A stretch of 17,353 nucleotides of DNA from assembly GCA_024763405.1 (NCBI GenBank), contig JANTFQ010000013.1, positions 1-17,353 on the forward strand, given 5' to 3'. The first letter of the stretch is position 1. Every line of letters starts with the position of its first letter. Under the pieces are notes generated by a model, which worked only from the letters and a program-made list of their open reading frames with translations, did no database searches and was not told the origin of the DNA. The position numbers and the translations under genes were made by a program. The DNA comes from Calditrichaceae bacterium. Lineage in GTDB: Bacteria; Calditrichota; Calditrichia; Calditrichales; Calditrichaceae. Below, in pieces: positions 11,201 to 17,353 of this stretch.

Positions 11201-11649
11201 CCCCAGCCGTCCATTAATAAATGATGATGATTCCAGATTAAATGAAAAACCGTGTCATCTTCCTGGATAAGAACAATACGCATTAAAGGTGCTTCGTTTA
11301 ATTCCAATCCGCGCCGGAGTTCAGCTTCGAGCAGATCTGAAAAATCCTTTTCCTGTTGTTCAAACGATTTTTTGCGCCAATCCAATATCTCAAAGGGAAG
11401 CTCGGTATTGTTATGCACGATCTGTAGTGGTTCATCCAAATCTTCCCAGATGAAAGCGGTTTTAAGAATATCGTGGCGATTGACAACAGCCTGCCAGGCT
11501 CGCCGGAATGAGTTAATATCTAATTTGCCGGTTAATTTGCAACTTAACTGTCCGGAATAAGCATCGGATTCGGGAGAATACAGACTGTGAAACAGCATAC
11601 CTTGCTGCATGGGAGAGAGTGGATAAATATCTTTAATATTTTCGCTCAT
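5203..11649 (-). CDS. NRPS-2: bimodular C-A-T-C-A-T synthetase
   Basis: Complete two-module NRPS, 2148 residues. C1 opens with YPLSPMQQGMLFH (9-21) and has HHLLMDGWG (active-site His142-His143), the pattern of D-to-L condensation domains. This fits the terminal epimerase of NRPS-1. A1 spans about 464-960 (YTSGSTGKPKG at 612, A10 Lys946); its pocket D-A-G-T-I-I-G-I-G-K matches no code I know. T1 has Ser1002. C2 starts near 1060, has HHIISDGW (His1194-His1195) and is L-to-L type. A2 spans about 1522-2020 (YTSGSTGKPKG at 1677, A10 Lys2008) with pocket D-A-W-T-I-A-A-V-C-K, the canonical phenylalanine code. T2 has Ser2065. There is no E or TE domain, so the intermediate passes to NRPS-3. Residues 2116-2148 form a basic, probably disordered tail that may dock to NRPS-3. 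All catalytic core motifs appear intact. The start is supported by the C1 motif beginning at once. Confidence 0.97.
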   Translation of the reverse strand: MSENIKDIYPLSPMQQGMLFHSLYSPESDAYSGQLSCKLTGKLDINSFRRAWQAVVNRHDILKTAFIWEDLDEPLQIVHNNTELPFEILDWRKKSFEQQEKDFSDLLEAELRRGLELNEAPLMRIVLIQEDDTVFHLIWNHHHLLMDGWGLPIILREVMLFYDAFSNGRDLNLPQTRPYRDYIAWLQQQDMQQAEQFWKNRLNGFVAPTPLVIEQRKDESPEGYHKIRYSLSDKDSDRLNQFSKDNQITLNTLLQAAWAFLLHRYSGEDDIVFGATVSGRPPELPGVEEILGLFINTLPVRATFDDNEIIGQWLQAFQMAQAETRQYEYTPLVEIHKWSDVPNTQPLFKSLLVFENYPAGEALEQKEATLQMTDVRSIERTNYPLTIVGSPGTQLAFDIAYETDKFDASDIHRMQQHLHMILMQFALKSEQTLSGILLTTEEEQSLVLDEWNQNQMDYPPHATLHNIFTQQVEHNPETIAVSFQDAKLTYKELDAQANKLANFLRIKKVDADVIVGISLERSITTVVAALAVLKAGGAYLPIDPEYPEERIQYMLEDSGINLLLSQENLTDLFKDIKAEFIALDSISAELEQQPAIPPENHTTPDNLAYVIYTSGSTGKPKGVLLPHRGAVNLFANMKKDFLLENGKSVLQLASFSFDAATGEIFAALMSGATVQMIPKETLLSTEKFISFLKDHPVSTATIPPSLLSLLPEDRINNFETIISIGDACTEDLAKRWYKNARFFNGYGPTEGTIGAIWGMLEHDEPFPHASVPIGKPLANVKIYILDPFLHPAPPGIPGEIYIGGPGVARGYLKRPELTAEKFIPDSFSNKSGARLYKTGDLARWLPDGRIEFIGRVDFQVKIRGFRIELGEIEAELSQQEAVKDVVVAVHGDKAGDKKVVAYLIAQNNTEIEIDTVRSALKENLPDYMIPAAFIVMDAFPLTPNGKVNRKALPAPDQADFNENDYVAPRNQEEELLASIWADILKLDKVGVESNFFDLGGHSLLATQVISRISDAFDVEVQLKDLFESPTIASIVQIINGKRKEDSGVSLPPIEKINRNQDLPLSFAQQRLWFLSQLEPNSPAYNIPSAFILEGNLNSQALEKSILEVVKRHESLRTTFTDRSGKPIQVISDISNFSISHINLSGLTREEGEAELKRLAKEDALTPFDLAVGPLFRVSLINLTDEQHAILFNMHHIISDGWSVSVLISEIAQLYVAFSQNAPSPLAELSIQYADFAHWQQNWLQGETLDKQIDYWKEKLAGAPALLKLPVDRPRPALQSVNGASENFILDADLSSEIMALTKEEGATLFMILLAAFQILLHRYSGQNQILVGAPVAGRTNSKIEKLIGFFVNTLIMKADLSDNPEFSDLLRQVRENALEAYAHQDTPFEKLVEELQPQRDPSHSPIFQHAFVLQNTPSDNSIKLPGLTLKAVDNDAATAKYDLTLTMVEGPQGLQGSMEYNTDLFERTTILRMLGHFKMILKAISDDPDINVDHIPLLDENEKQEILYKGNETESVFPANKGVHQVFEEICQSQPESPALFFAPAAESEAQKLTYAELNAKANQLARHLKNRNVQNEDIIGICMHRSMEMVISMLAILKAGAAYVPIDPNYPAERIRYMVEDSALTVLVTQEELRNTLEPLNIPLVTVDSQWPEIGKQSGDNLNLVLNPENLAYLIYTSGSTGKPKGTMLHHRGALNLATLQQKAFKVGPGSRILQFASLSFDAATWEFLMALISGSALVLTSAQTITDGQALVNLLEAQEVTTITIPPSVLAVLPKNELPQLKTIITAGEAVSPELVETWGKGRIFFNAYGPTETTVCASMHECSGKYETAPPIGKANPNFKLYILDEYLQPQPPGVPGELCVAGVGLARGYLNRPELTAEKFIPNPFATGNGERIYRTGDLARWLPDGNVEFMGRIDHQVKVRGFRIELGEIEAALSRHDKIKDQIVLAPEDKAGNKRLVAYIATKNSQEATPAEMRDYLSSQLPDYMVPAVYIFLDDMPLTPNGKVDRKALPQPDLEGAVIHREYIPPRNETEEKLITIVTELLNLEKVGVLDNFFELGGHSLLATQFMSRIKEIFQVEMPLMTLFEKPSIEQLAVAVIEAQAKGIAPTKPQIKRVDRGSRRVKRTELNKRSSSGPGNGKPQTEN

Positions 11650-11662
11650 AAACGCTGTAATG

Positions 11663-11667
11663 TCCTT
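11663..11667 (-). promoter_or_regulatory. Ribosome binding site candidate for NRPS-2
   Basis: AAGGA lies 13 bases upstream of the ATG at 11649. The core is good but the spacing is longer than the usual 5-10 bases. No other in-frame start lies nearby; the next Met is residue 14, already inside the condensation motif. The site is therefore accepted as the likely but suboptimal initiation signal. Confidence 0.5.
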
Positions 11668-11689
11668 ATTTTTTTATTGTTAAATCTGC

Positions 11690-11727
11690 TATAAAAATAA
11701 CCCCTACTGCCGTATCAGGCAATAGGG
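11690..11727 (-). terminator. Rho-independent terminator after the T9SS-sorted protein gene
   Basis: Read on the minus strand, CCCTATTGCC and GGCAGTAGGG (11727-11718 and 11711-11702) form a 10-bp stem with one G-U pair and a 6-base loop (TGATAC). It is followed directly by the T-rich run GTTATTTTTAT. The stem begins 64 bases past the stop of the 450-aa gene and ends about 50 bases before the start of NRPS-2. On the plus strand the stem has one C/A mismatch and no T-tract follows, so it is oriented for the minus-strand transcript. It should end or attenuate transcription entering NRPS-2. Confidence 0.72.
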
Positions 11728-11790
11728 ACTATTTACAAGAAAGAACTATGAGGTATTACAATCAGAATATAATTTCGGCTATTTTATTTT

Positions 11791-13143
11791 TTACTTTATT
11801 AAAATCATTTTTTTATTTGCACTGTACTGGCCTGCCTGTATCCTGTAAATATAAGTCCCGGCCGGCCATTGACCAGCATCAATGGTAATCGTATGGAATC
11901 CGGCTGAAAAATTTTCTTGCAAGCTGTAGATGTTCTGCCCTAACAGATTAAACACATCCAAACGTAATGCGCTTTTAATGGGTAACCCAAACGAAACGGT
12001 TGTGGACGGATTGAATGGATTCGGGTAATTTTGTTCTACCGTGAAATGATCGGGTTGCAGACCCGCTATTTCATCAATAGCGCTTGGTCCGTTAACAGTA
12101 AAAATTGCGGTGTCACTATCCGTTTTCCCACCTTCATCATTTGCGATAAATGTAATTGTATCAGAACCGGTCCAGCCTGAATTCAATACAGATATCGTTG
12201 CCTGGTTCGCATTGTTAATTGTAACCTCTAAATTATTATTTCCACTATATGTCCAGTTGATGAGTGAATCGGGTGTTAAATCATCAAAGACATAGGCGTT
12301 GAGGTCGAGGGTTGAAAAAATATCTCCCTGACTAATAGACTGTCCGGGAATATCGGAAACTACAGGATTATCATTGGCTAAGGTTGGGCTGATGCCAGCG
12401 GTGATTTCAAAGGAGAACCAATGGTTAAATTTACCATCGGGTCCTTTATCGCCGTCTCCGCCTTCTAATGATTGTGCGGGCCAGCTTCCATAAGTTCCAC
12501 CCACATCGCGATTTGGTTCATAGCCAACCCAATAAATATCACTCTCCCATTCGTTGCTTACCAACCAGCCCACAATGTAAATATGGGGGGGATAGCCCAG
12601 CGAGTCCCAGGGAACAGCGATCTCATAATACTCCTGGTTCATATTGAGATTGGCGAGGGAAGTGTCCAAATTAAATACTTCCCATTGCTCCGTATCAGGA
12701 TTATAAGGGCCGTATGTTCCATAAATAGAATCATGCTTAACATATTCACCTTTAACAAAATAATCAGCATAAAAGGGCAGTTTCCAGCTCTGTTCATCAA
12801 ACCAGAAAGGCTGTTGTTCCATAATATTCGTCCAGTATGTAGCAGCTTTGTCGGTACCGAATCCAGATTTAGGATTCTGCGCATGCGGGTCAGTATCAAT
12901 GTACCAAAACATATCGGTTGTGCCGCGTACGGTATCGTAGGGACTTCCTAAAAATTCCGCTGAATATGCCAAATACAGAAAATCTGCATCCCAGGTGCAA
13001 TAGGCGGTGATGGTATCGGTGCTGGTAATAAATTGTTCATCTGTTACAAAGGAGTTATTCCCGTTCAATGGCAAGGTATGAAAAGTGCCTGCAAGAATTA
13101 CCCCCGAAAATAGTAGTGTAAAAAAAAGTACCCGTTTCCCCAT
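11791..13143 (-). CDS. Secreted CBM9-like protein with type IX secretion sorting domain
   Basis: 450 residues. An N-terminal signal peptide (MGKR then hydrophobic residues to about 19) predicts Sec export. Residues about 28-248 look like a CBM9/glucodextranase-type beta-sandwich: TWDADFLYLAY near 50, FWYIDTDP at 79-86, YEIAVPWDSLGY near 173. An Asp/Gly-rich loop at 228-239 might bind metal. Residues about 257-351 resemble a cadherin/Ig-like domain, ending in a GSDTITFIANDEGG strand pair. Residues 363-450 are a type A T9SS sorting domain: FTVEQNYPNPFNPST at 367-381, then LDVFNLLGQ and a closing strand with WPAGTYIYR. Such domains direct passage across the outer membrane and often cell-surface attachment. 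No catalytic domain is seen, so a binding or structural role is inferred; the ligand is unknown. It sits between two NRPS genes, 76 bases after NRPS-1, with its own strong ribosome site and a terminator behind it. Whether it serves the peptide pathway is unknown. Confidence 0.9.
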   Translation of the reverse strand: MGKRVLFFTLLFSGVILAGTFHTLPLNGNNSFVTDEQFITSTDTITAYCTWDADFLYLAYSAEFLGSPYDTVRGTTDMFWYIDTDPHAQNPKSGFGTDKAATYWTNIMEQQPFWFDEQSWKLPFYADYFVKGEYVKHDSIYGTYGPYNPDTEQWEVFNLDTSLANLNMNQEYYEIAVPWDSLGYPPHIYIVGWLVSNEWESDIYWVGYEPNRDVGGTYGSWPAQSLEGGDGDKGPDGKFNHWFSFEITAGISPTLANDNPVVSDIPGQSISQGDIFSTLDLNAYVFDDLTPDSLINWTYSGNNNLEVTINNANQATISVLNSGWTGSDTITFIANDEGGKTDSDTAIFTVNGPSAIDEIAGLQPDHFTVEQNYPNPFNPSTTVSFGLPIKSALRLDVFNLLGQNIYSLQENFSAGFHTITIDAGQWPAGTYIYRIQAGQYSANKKMILIK

Positions 13144-13150
13144 TGCTCTA

Positions 13151-13157
13151 TCTCCTT
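13151..13157 (-). promoter_or_regulatory. Strong Shine-Dalgarno site for the T9SS-sorted protein
   Basis: AAGGAGA lies 7 bases upstream of the ATG at 13143, which fixes the start. It is the best ribosome site in the window and is much stronger than those of the NRPS genes, which suggests higher translation of this gene. The 76-base gap upstream (13144-13219) is AT-rich. Sequences resembling TTGCAC and TATCTT occur there but only 12 bases apart, so I do not call a promoter. Confidence 0.85.
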
Positions 13158-13219
13158 ATAGATGTTTTCCCGAAAGATACAAAAATTAAAAGTGCAAATT
13201 GTGATAAAAGTATCTATTC

Positions 13220-16200
13220 TCATTTTTTTCTACGTTTTTTCCCCTTTTTCAGCTGTGCCATTACTTTATCCAATTTTTTATTATCCAGTCCGGCTAATTC
13301 AAAATCAGAAGCGGTATGGCCTCCGGCCTCCGGTGCCTTGCAGTGTTCAATCAAACGTTGTAATTCTTCTAAATAGGATTCGCTAAAAGAGGCAATCCGG
13401 TTTTGATGAAACTGGTTTTTACTATAAGTAAAAGAGACCGATAATTTTCCCTGGGCAACGGCGCTGGTGATATCAATTAAGCTGGATCGCTTTTCGCCGG
13501 GATCATGCTCTTTGCCTTTATTTTCATCAGCCGGGCTTAAAATGGAATCCGGCTGCAGGGCTTGATCAAATTGACCTAAATAATTAAAGGATACCGGTGC
13601 TCTGTCCAGCACTGACAATTGCTGTCTGATTTCTTCATTCGGGTTTAAATAACGTAAGATTCCATATCCAATCCCTTTATTTGGAACTTTCCGAAGCTCT
13701 TCCTTGATATGTTTAATAAGCATTCCACTATCAGAAACCGCGCCTAAATCAAGATAAACCGGGAAAAGTGTGGTAAACCATCCGACTGTGCGGGAAATAT
13801 CGACTTCATCTAAAATTTCTTCACGCCCATGTCCTTCTAAATTTATCAACAATGACCGTTTCCCGTCCCAGCGGGCATAGGCGCTTACCAGAGCCGCAAG
13901 TAGAATGTCATTTATCTGTGTATTGTATACGGGGGGCACATCCTTCAGTAATGCTTTTGTCCCGTCTTTTGATAAACTAACCGAAACAGTGTTGGCAGAT
14001 TCCTCACTGTTAACACCGTCCGGATTATCAGGGATTAGCGGATGAAACGTCTTTTTACTCATCGACAGCCAGAAGGGCTTTTCCGCTTCGAGCGCACTAT
14101 TTATAGAATAAGCATTTAATTTTTCTGCCCATTCTTTAAATGAGGTCGTTTTACGTGGCAAAGAAATAGGTTGTCCGGACGAAATCTGCTGGTAAGCAGT
14201 CTGAAAATCCTCCAGAATTATCCGCCAGGAAACACCATCCACGACAAGGTGATGAATAATTAATAATAATCGTCCGGGATCTGATCCAAAATCAAAATAA
14301 ACGATTTTCAACAGAGGGCCGTTGCTTAGATTGAATGAGGTTTGCATTCGGGCACAATGTTGTTCAATAAAGGTTTTTTGTTCACTTTCTTTTATACCGG
14401 TTCCCTCAAAATAAATAAAGGGTGATTGCTCAGAAAACTCTTCTGGTATCTGTGACGTCGGGCTTGCATTATTAATAAAGCAAGCCCGCAGTATATCATG
14501 TTGTTTGAACAAAGCGAGACTTACCTGCTGCAGCAAATCCTGCTCTAGTTTTTGATTCACTTTAAATAATAGAGACTGATTCCAATGATGTGGCTTTTGA
14601 AATTTCTGTTCAAAAAACCAATGCTGGATTGGCGTTAACGGTATTTCGCCGAGTACAAGTCCCTGTTCTGCTTCAATCACTTTTACGGTAGAAGCAACTA
14701 CGGCGAGCTGGGCAATGGTTTGATATTTAAACATTTGGACGGGCGTTATCTGCAGCCCTTTCTGTCCGGCACGGGCAATTACCTGAATACTTAAAATGGA
14801 ATCACCGCCGAGCTCAAAGAAATTATCATTAACACCAATTTTTTTCTGACCCAGTATTTCCTGCATTATTTCCGCTAATATTTTTTCATTTTCCGATTCG
14901 GGCGGGATATATTCCGTTTTCATGCCGCTGCGGAGGTCATCTGGTTCCGGCAGGCTGCGGATATCAATTTTTCCACTCGGGGTATAGGGGATTTCGTCAA
15001 TTTGAACAAAAGCTGCCGGCACCATATAATCCGGCAGTTTTTCCGCTGCGAAAGAACGCAAAGTGCCAGCGGCAGCAGTTTTATCTGTAAAGCCATCCTC
15101 GGAAGAAATAAAATAAGCGGTCAGCCTTTTCGTACCGGAAGAATCGGTTCGCGGAATTACAATGGAAGTTTTTACTCCGGGATGCTGGTTTAGCAGATTT
15201 TCAATTTCCCCGGTTTCTACCCTGAAGCCGCGAATTTTTACCTGTTGATCCACCCGGCCCAGAAAATCGATCAGGCCGTTTTCCCGGAAACAGACCAAAT
15301 CACCCGTTCTGTATAAACGGGCGCCGGGTTTCGTACTGAAGGGATCGGGGATAAATTTTTCGGCTGTTAGAGCAGGCCGCTTCAGATAGCCGTGTGCCAG
15401 TCCCAAACCACCCGTAAATAATTCTCCGGGAATGCCTGGAGGAACCGGCTGGAAATGGGAATCTAAAATATAGGCGGTGGTATTCGGTAGCGGACGGCCA
15501 ATCGGCAGATCTTCCGGAATCTGCATCTCTTTATCTTTTTCCGAAGCTTCATAGGCCGTGGAGATAATGGTGGTTTCGGTGGGGCCGTAAGTATTTATAA
15601 GCCGGATTTCTTTGCCAGCGATTTTATTCCAGGCGATAAAACGTTCCGGATTTATTTTATCTCCTCCCAAAATTACAAGACGAAGTGAAGCGGGCAGGGG
15701 CTGACCCGATTCTTCTAATTCACGTACAATCTGATGCCAGTAAGCGGTTGGTAAATCGATGACAGACAGGTGTTCCTGCTCTATCATTTCGATAAGCTGT
15801 GCCCCGGTTATCAGGACTTCCGGCCCTCTTAGTACCAGGCATGACCCCGAGTTCAGTGCTGGAAAAATTTCTTCAACCGCAGAATCAAAATTAATGGTTG
15901 CGAACTGCAGAACACGGTCCCTGCCGGTTAAGCCGAATTCATCTGCGGCGGCGATATTATGATTTACAACAGCCCGGTGGGGAACCAGAACGCCTTTGGG
16001 TGTCCCGGTAGAGCCGGATGTGTAAATTATATAGGCGGTATTTTCGGGATCGAAGGCTGGTAAATTTAATGTACCCTCCGCTTCGGCGCAGATCTGCTGC
16101 CAGGCGCTGTCGAGCGCAATTTTTTCAATACCGCCTTCCGGCAGATTATCCATAAGGTGCTGCTGGGTTAAAATGAGGTCTAACTCTGCATCTTTGATCA

Positions 16201-17353
16201 TAAAAGAGATACGTTCATCCGGATAATTGGGATCCAGCGGTACATAAGCAGCGCCTGATTTTAAGATGCCGAGAAGGCCGGCAATCATTTCGAATGAACG
16301 ATCGGTACAAATACCGACCCGGCTCCCCGGTACGACCCCTTTCTTATACAAAAACCGCGCCAGGGTTTGTGCGCTATCATTCAACCGGGCGTAAGACCAG
16401 GATTTTCCAGCGGCTCTTACAGCTGGAGCATCTGGTGTTTTTACGGCTTGTTTTTCAAATAAATGGTGGATACAGAGCCCCTGTGGAATATTTGTGTCCG
16501 TTTTGTTCCACTCGGCGGTTATTTTTGTATATTCTGCGGAATCAAGAAGTTTTACTGCGGAAACGGGTTGTTGTGGATGGTTTAGCACTTGCTCAAGGAT
16601 CATTTTGAAATGATGGGTCATTCCGTTTACGGTATTCGCGTTAAAAATATCGGTATTATATTCAAAACCGCCCGAAATTACTCCCTGCTTTTCAAATAAG
16701 GTCAGGGTGAGATCAAATTGCGAAATATTATTTTCGACACTTAAAAATTCCAGATTAAAATCTGCAGACGGCGCAGCAGTTTCCTGTGCATTCTGCAGGG
16801 TGAACATGACCTGAAAGAGCGGCGAACGACTTAAATCACGATCGGTCTTTACGACATCAAGCAGCTTTTCGAAGGGAATATCCTGGTGTGAGTAAGCTCC
16901 GAGAGCAGTCTCTTTGACCCGCCGTACCAATTCAGTAAACGAAGGATTCCCGGAAATATCGATGCGCAAAACCAGGGTATTGACAAAAAAGCCGATGATG
17001 TTTTCCATAGCAGAACGATTTCGGTTGGCGATGGGTGTACCGATATTAATATCATCCTGTCCCGCGTAACGAAAGAGCAATACATTAAAGGCGGCAAGGG
17101 TTGTCATAAATAGTGTTGCGCCATGTTCACGGCTGAAGTCGTATAGTTTTTGGGACAATTCCTGCGTCAGATCAAATGATAAATGAGCGCCCTGGTACGT
17201 TTGTACAGCCGGGCGGTGTTTTGCGGCCGGCAGGTTGAGGTTGTCACTGCTGGATTGCAACTGTTTTTTCCAATAGCTGAGTTGTTCTTCGAGAACGTCT
17301 CCCTGCAACCAGTTGCGCTGCCAGGCGGCAAAATCGGCATACTGCAAATTTTG
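13220..17353 (-). CDS. NRPS-1: C(partial)-A-T-E, 5' end off window
   Basis: C-terminal 1377 residues of an NRPS (numbered from 17353), open through the right edge; the TTG at 17347 lies inside the C-domain QYADFAAWQR motif and is not a start. The C domain lacks its HHxxxDG half. The A domain has YTSGSTGTPKG at 444. T has GGDSIL with Ser852, the GGDS form that commonly precedes epimerases. A full E domain follows: PIQHWF, HHLVVDGVSW (His1034-His1035), INDILL, EGHGRE, RTVGWFTTLFPV, FNYLGQFD. The module therefore should supply a D-residue. The A pocket reads D-S-E-D-I-G-T-I-I-K; the acidic E and D suggest a basic substrate, and the pattern resembles lysine codes I recall, which is tentative. The protein ends in a lysine-rich helix-like tail (KKGKKRRKK), possibly a docking element for NRPS-2, whose first C domain is the matching D-to-L type. 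Confidence 0.96.
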   Translation of the reverse strand, partial: QNLQYADFAAWQRNWLQGDVLEEQLSYWKKQLQSSSDNLNLPAAKHRPAVQTYQGAHLSFDLTQELSQKLYDFSREHGATLFMTTLAAFNVLLFRYAGQDDINIGTPIANRNRSAMENIIGFFVNTLVLRIDISGNPSFTELVRRVKETALGAYSHQDIPFEKLLDVVKTDRDLSRSPLFQVMFTLQNAQETAAPSADFNLEFLSVENNISQFDLTLTLFEKQGVISGGFEYNTDIFNANTVNGMTHHFKMILEQVLNHPQQPVSAVKLLDSAEYTKITAEWNKTDTNIPQGLCIHHLFEKQAVKTPDAPAVRAAGKSWSYARLNDSAQTLARFLYKKGVVPGSRVGICTDRSFEMIAGLLGILKSGAAYVPLDPNYPDERISFMIKDAELDLILTQQHLMDNLPEGGIEKIALDSAWQQICAEAEGTLNLPAFDPENTAYIIYTSGSTGTPKGVLVPHRAVVNHNIAAADEFGLTGRDRVLQFATINFDSAVEEIFPALNSGSCLVLRGPEVLITGAQLIEMIEQEHLSVIDLPTAYWHQIVRELEESGQPLPASLRLVILGGDKINPERFIAWNKIAGKEIRLINTYGPTETTIISTAYEASEKDKEMQIPEDLPIGRPLPNTTAYILDSHFQPVPPGIPGELFTGGLGLAHGYLKRPALTAEKFIPDPFSTKPGARLYRTGDLVCFRENGLIDFLGRVDQQVKIRGFRVETGEIENLLNQHPGVKTSIVIPRTDSSGTKRLTAYFISSEDGFTDKTAAAGTLRSFAAEKLPDYMVPAAFVQIDEIPYTPSGKIDIRSLPEPDDLRSGMKTEYIPPESENEKILAEIMQEILGQKKIGVNDNFFELGGDSILSIQVIARAGQKGLQITPVQMFKYQTIAQLAVVASTVKVIEAEQGLVLGEIPLTPIQHWFFEQKFQKPHHWNQSLLFKVNQKLEQDLLQQVSLALFKQHDILRACFINNASPTSQIPEEFSEQSPFIYFEGTGIKESEQKTFIEQHCARMQTSFNLSNGPLLKIVYFDFGSDPGRLLLIIHHLVVDGVSWRIILEDFQTAYQQISSGQPISLPRKTTSFKEWAEKLNAYSINSALEAEKPFWLSMSKKTFHPLIPDNPDGVNSEESANTVSVSLSKDGTKALLKDVPPVYNTQINDILLAALVSAYARWDGKRSLLINLEGHGREEILDEVDISRTVGWFTTLFPVYLDLGAVSDSGMLIKHIKEELRKVPNKGIGYGILRYLNPNEEIRQQLSVLDRAPVSFNYLGQFDQALQPDSILSPADENKGKEHDPGEKRSSLIDITSAVAQGKLSVSFTYSKNQFHQNRIASFSESYLEELQRLIEHCKAPEAGGHTASDFELAGLDNKKLDKVMAQLKKGKKRRKK

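Noticed and set aside
508..11560. Many plus-strand frames of 60-126 aa across NRPS-2 and NRPS-3
   Set aside because: They are antisense shadows of conserved NRPS domains. Their sequence is arginine/serine-rich as expected from reverse-frame reading, with no family motifs.
12472..12951. 159-aa plus-strand frame opposite the secreted protein gene
   Set aside because: It lies wholly antisense to a gene with clear signal peptide and sorting domain, has no ribosome site that I can see, and shows no recognisable domain.
13175..13215. AGATAC / GTATCT inverted repeat upstream of the secreted protein gene
   Set aside because: The arms are 6 bases with a 29-base AT-rich spacer. This is expected by chance in such sequence, and no known operator matches.
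2000..16100. Recurrent motif strings (for example those encoding YTSGSTG and LRGFRIELGEIE) as dispersed repeats
   Set aside because: They are the conserved A3 and A8 core motifs of successive adenylation domains, not independent repeat elements.
17345..17347. TTG as start codon of NRPS-1
   Set aside because: It falls inside the conserved C-domain QYADF motif, and the frame stays open to the right edge (Gln-Asn precede it). The gene is truncated by the window.

Overview
The window is almost entirely one minus-strand biosynthetic locus: three very large non-ribosomal peptide synthetase (NRPS) genes and one gene for a secreted, surface-sorted protein. Both ends of the window cut through NRPS genes, so the loading module, any tailoring genes, and the termination/thioesterase module lie outside it. 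No RNA gene, transposase, integrase or CRISPR array is visible, and no gap between genes exceeds about 145 bases.

Organism: the 450-aa protein ends in a type IX secretion sorting domain with the NYPNPFNPST signature. That form is typical of the Fibrobacteres-Chlorobi-Bacteroidetes (FCB) group, particularly Calditrichota, Ignavibacteria and related candidate phyla. The domain is direct evidence for an FCB-type host; the phylum within the group is a guess.

Layout in transcription order (right to left): (1) 17353-13220, NRPS-1, cut at its 5' end: second half of C, A, T, E. (2) 13143-11791, secreted protein: signal peptide, probable CBM9-like beta-sandwich, Ig/cadherin-like domain, T9SS sorting domain; it has its own strong ribosome binding site and is followed by a convincing intrinsic terminator. 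(3) 11649-5203, NRPS-2: C-A-T-C-A-T. (4) 5069-1, NRPS-3, cut at its 3' end: C-A-T-C-A(partial).

How they work together: the terminal epimerization domain of NRPS-1 matches the D-to-L type condensation domain that opens NRPS-2. All later condensation domains in view are L-to-L type and no later module carries E. The gene order is therefore a plausible assembly-line order despite the non-NRPS gene in between. Binding-pocket residues read by eye suggest: D-(basic, Lys-like) - unassigned - L-Phe - (Orn/Dab/Arg-like) - unknown. The Phe call (DAWTIAAVCK) is strong and the others are tentative. The result would be a cationic, partly hydrophobic peptide.
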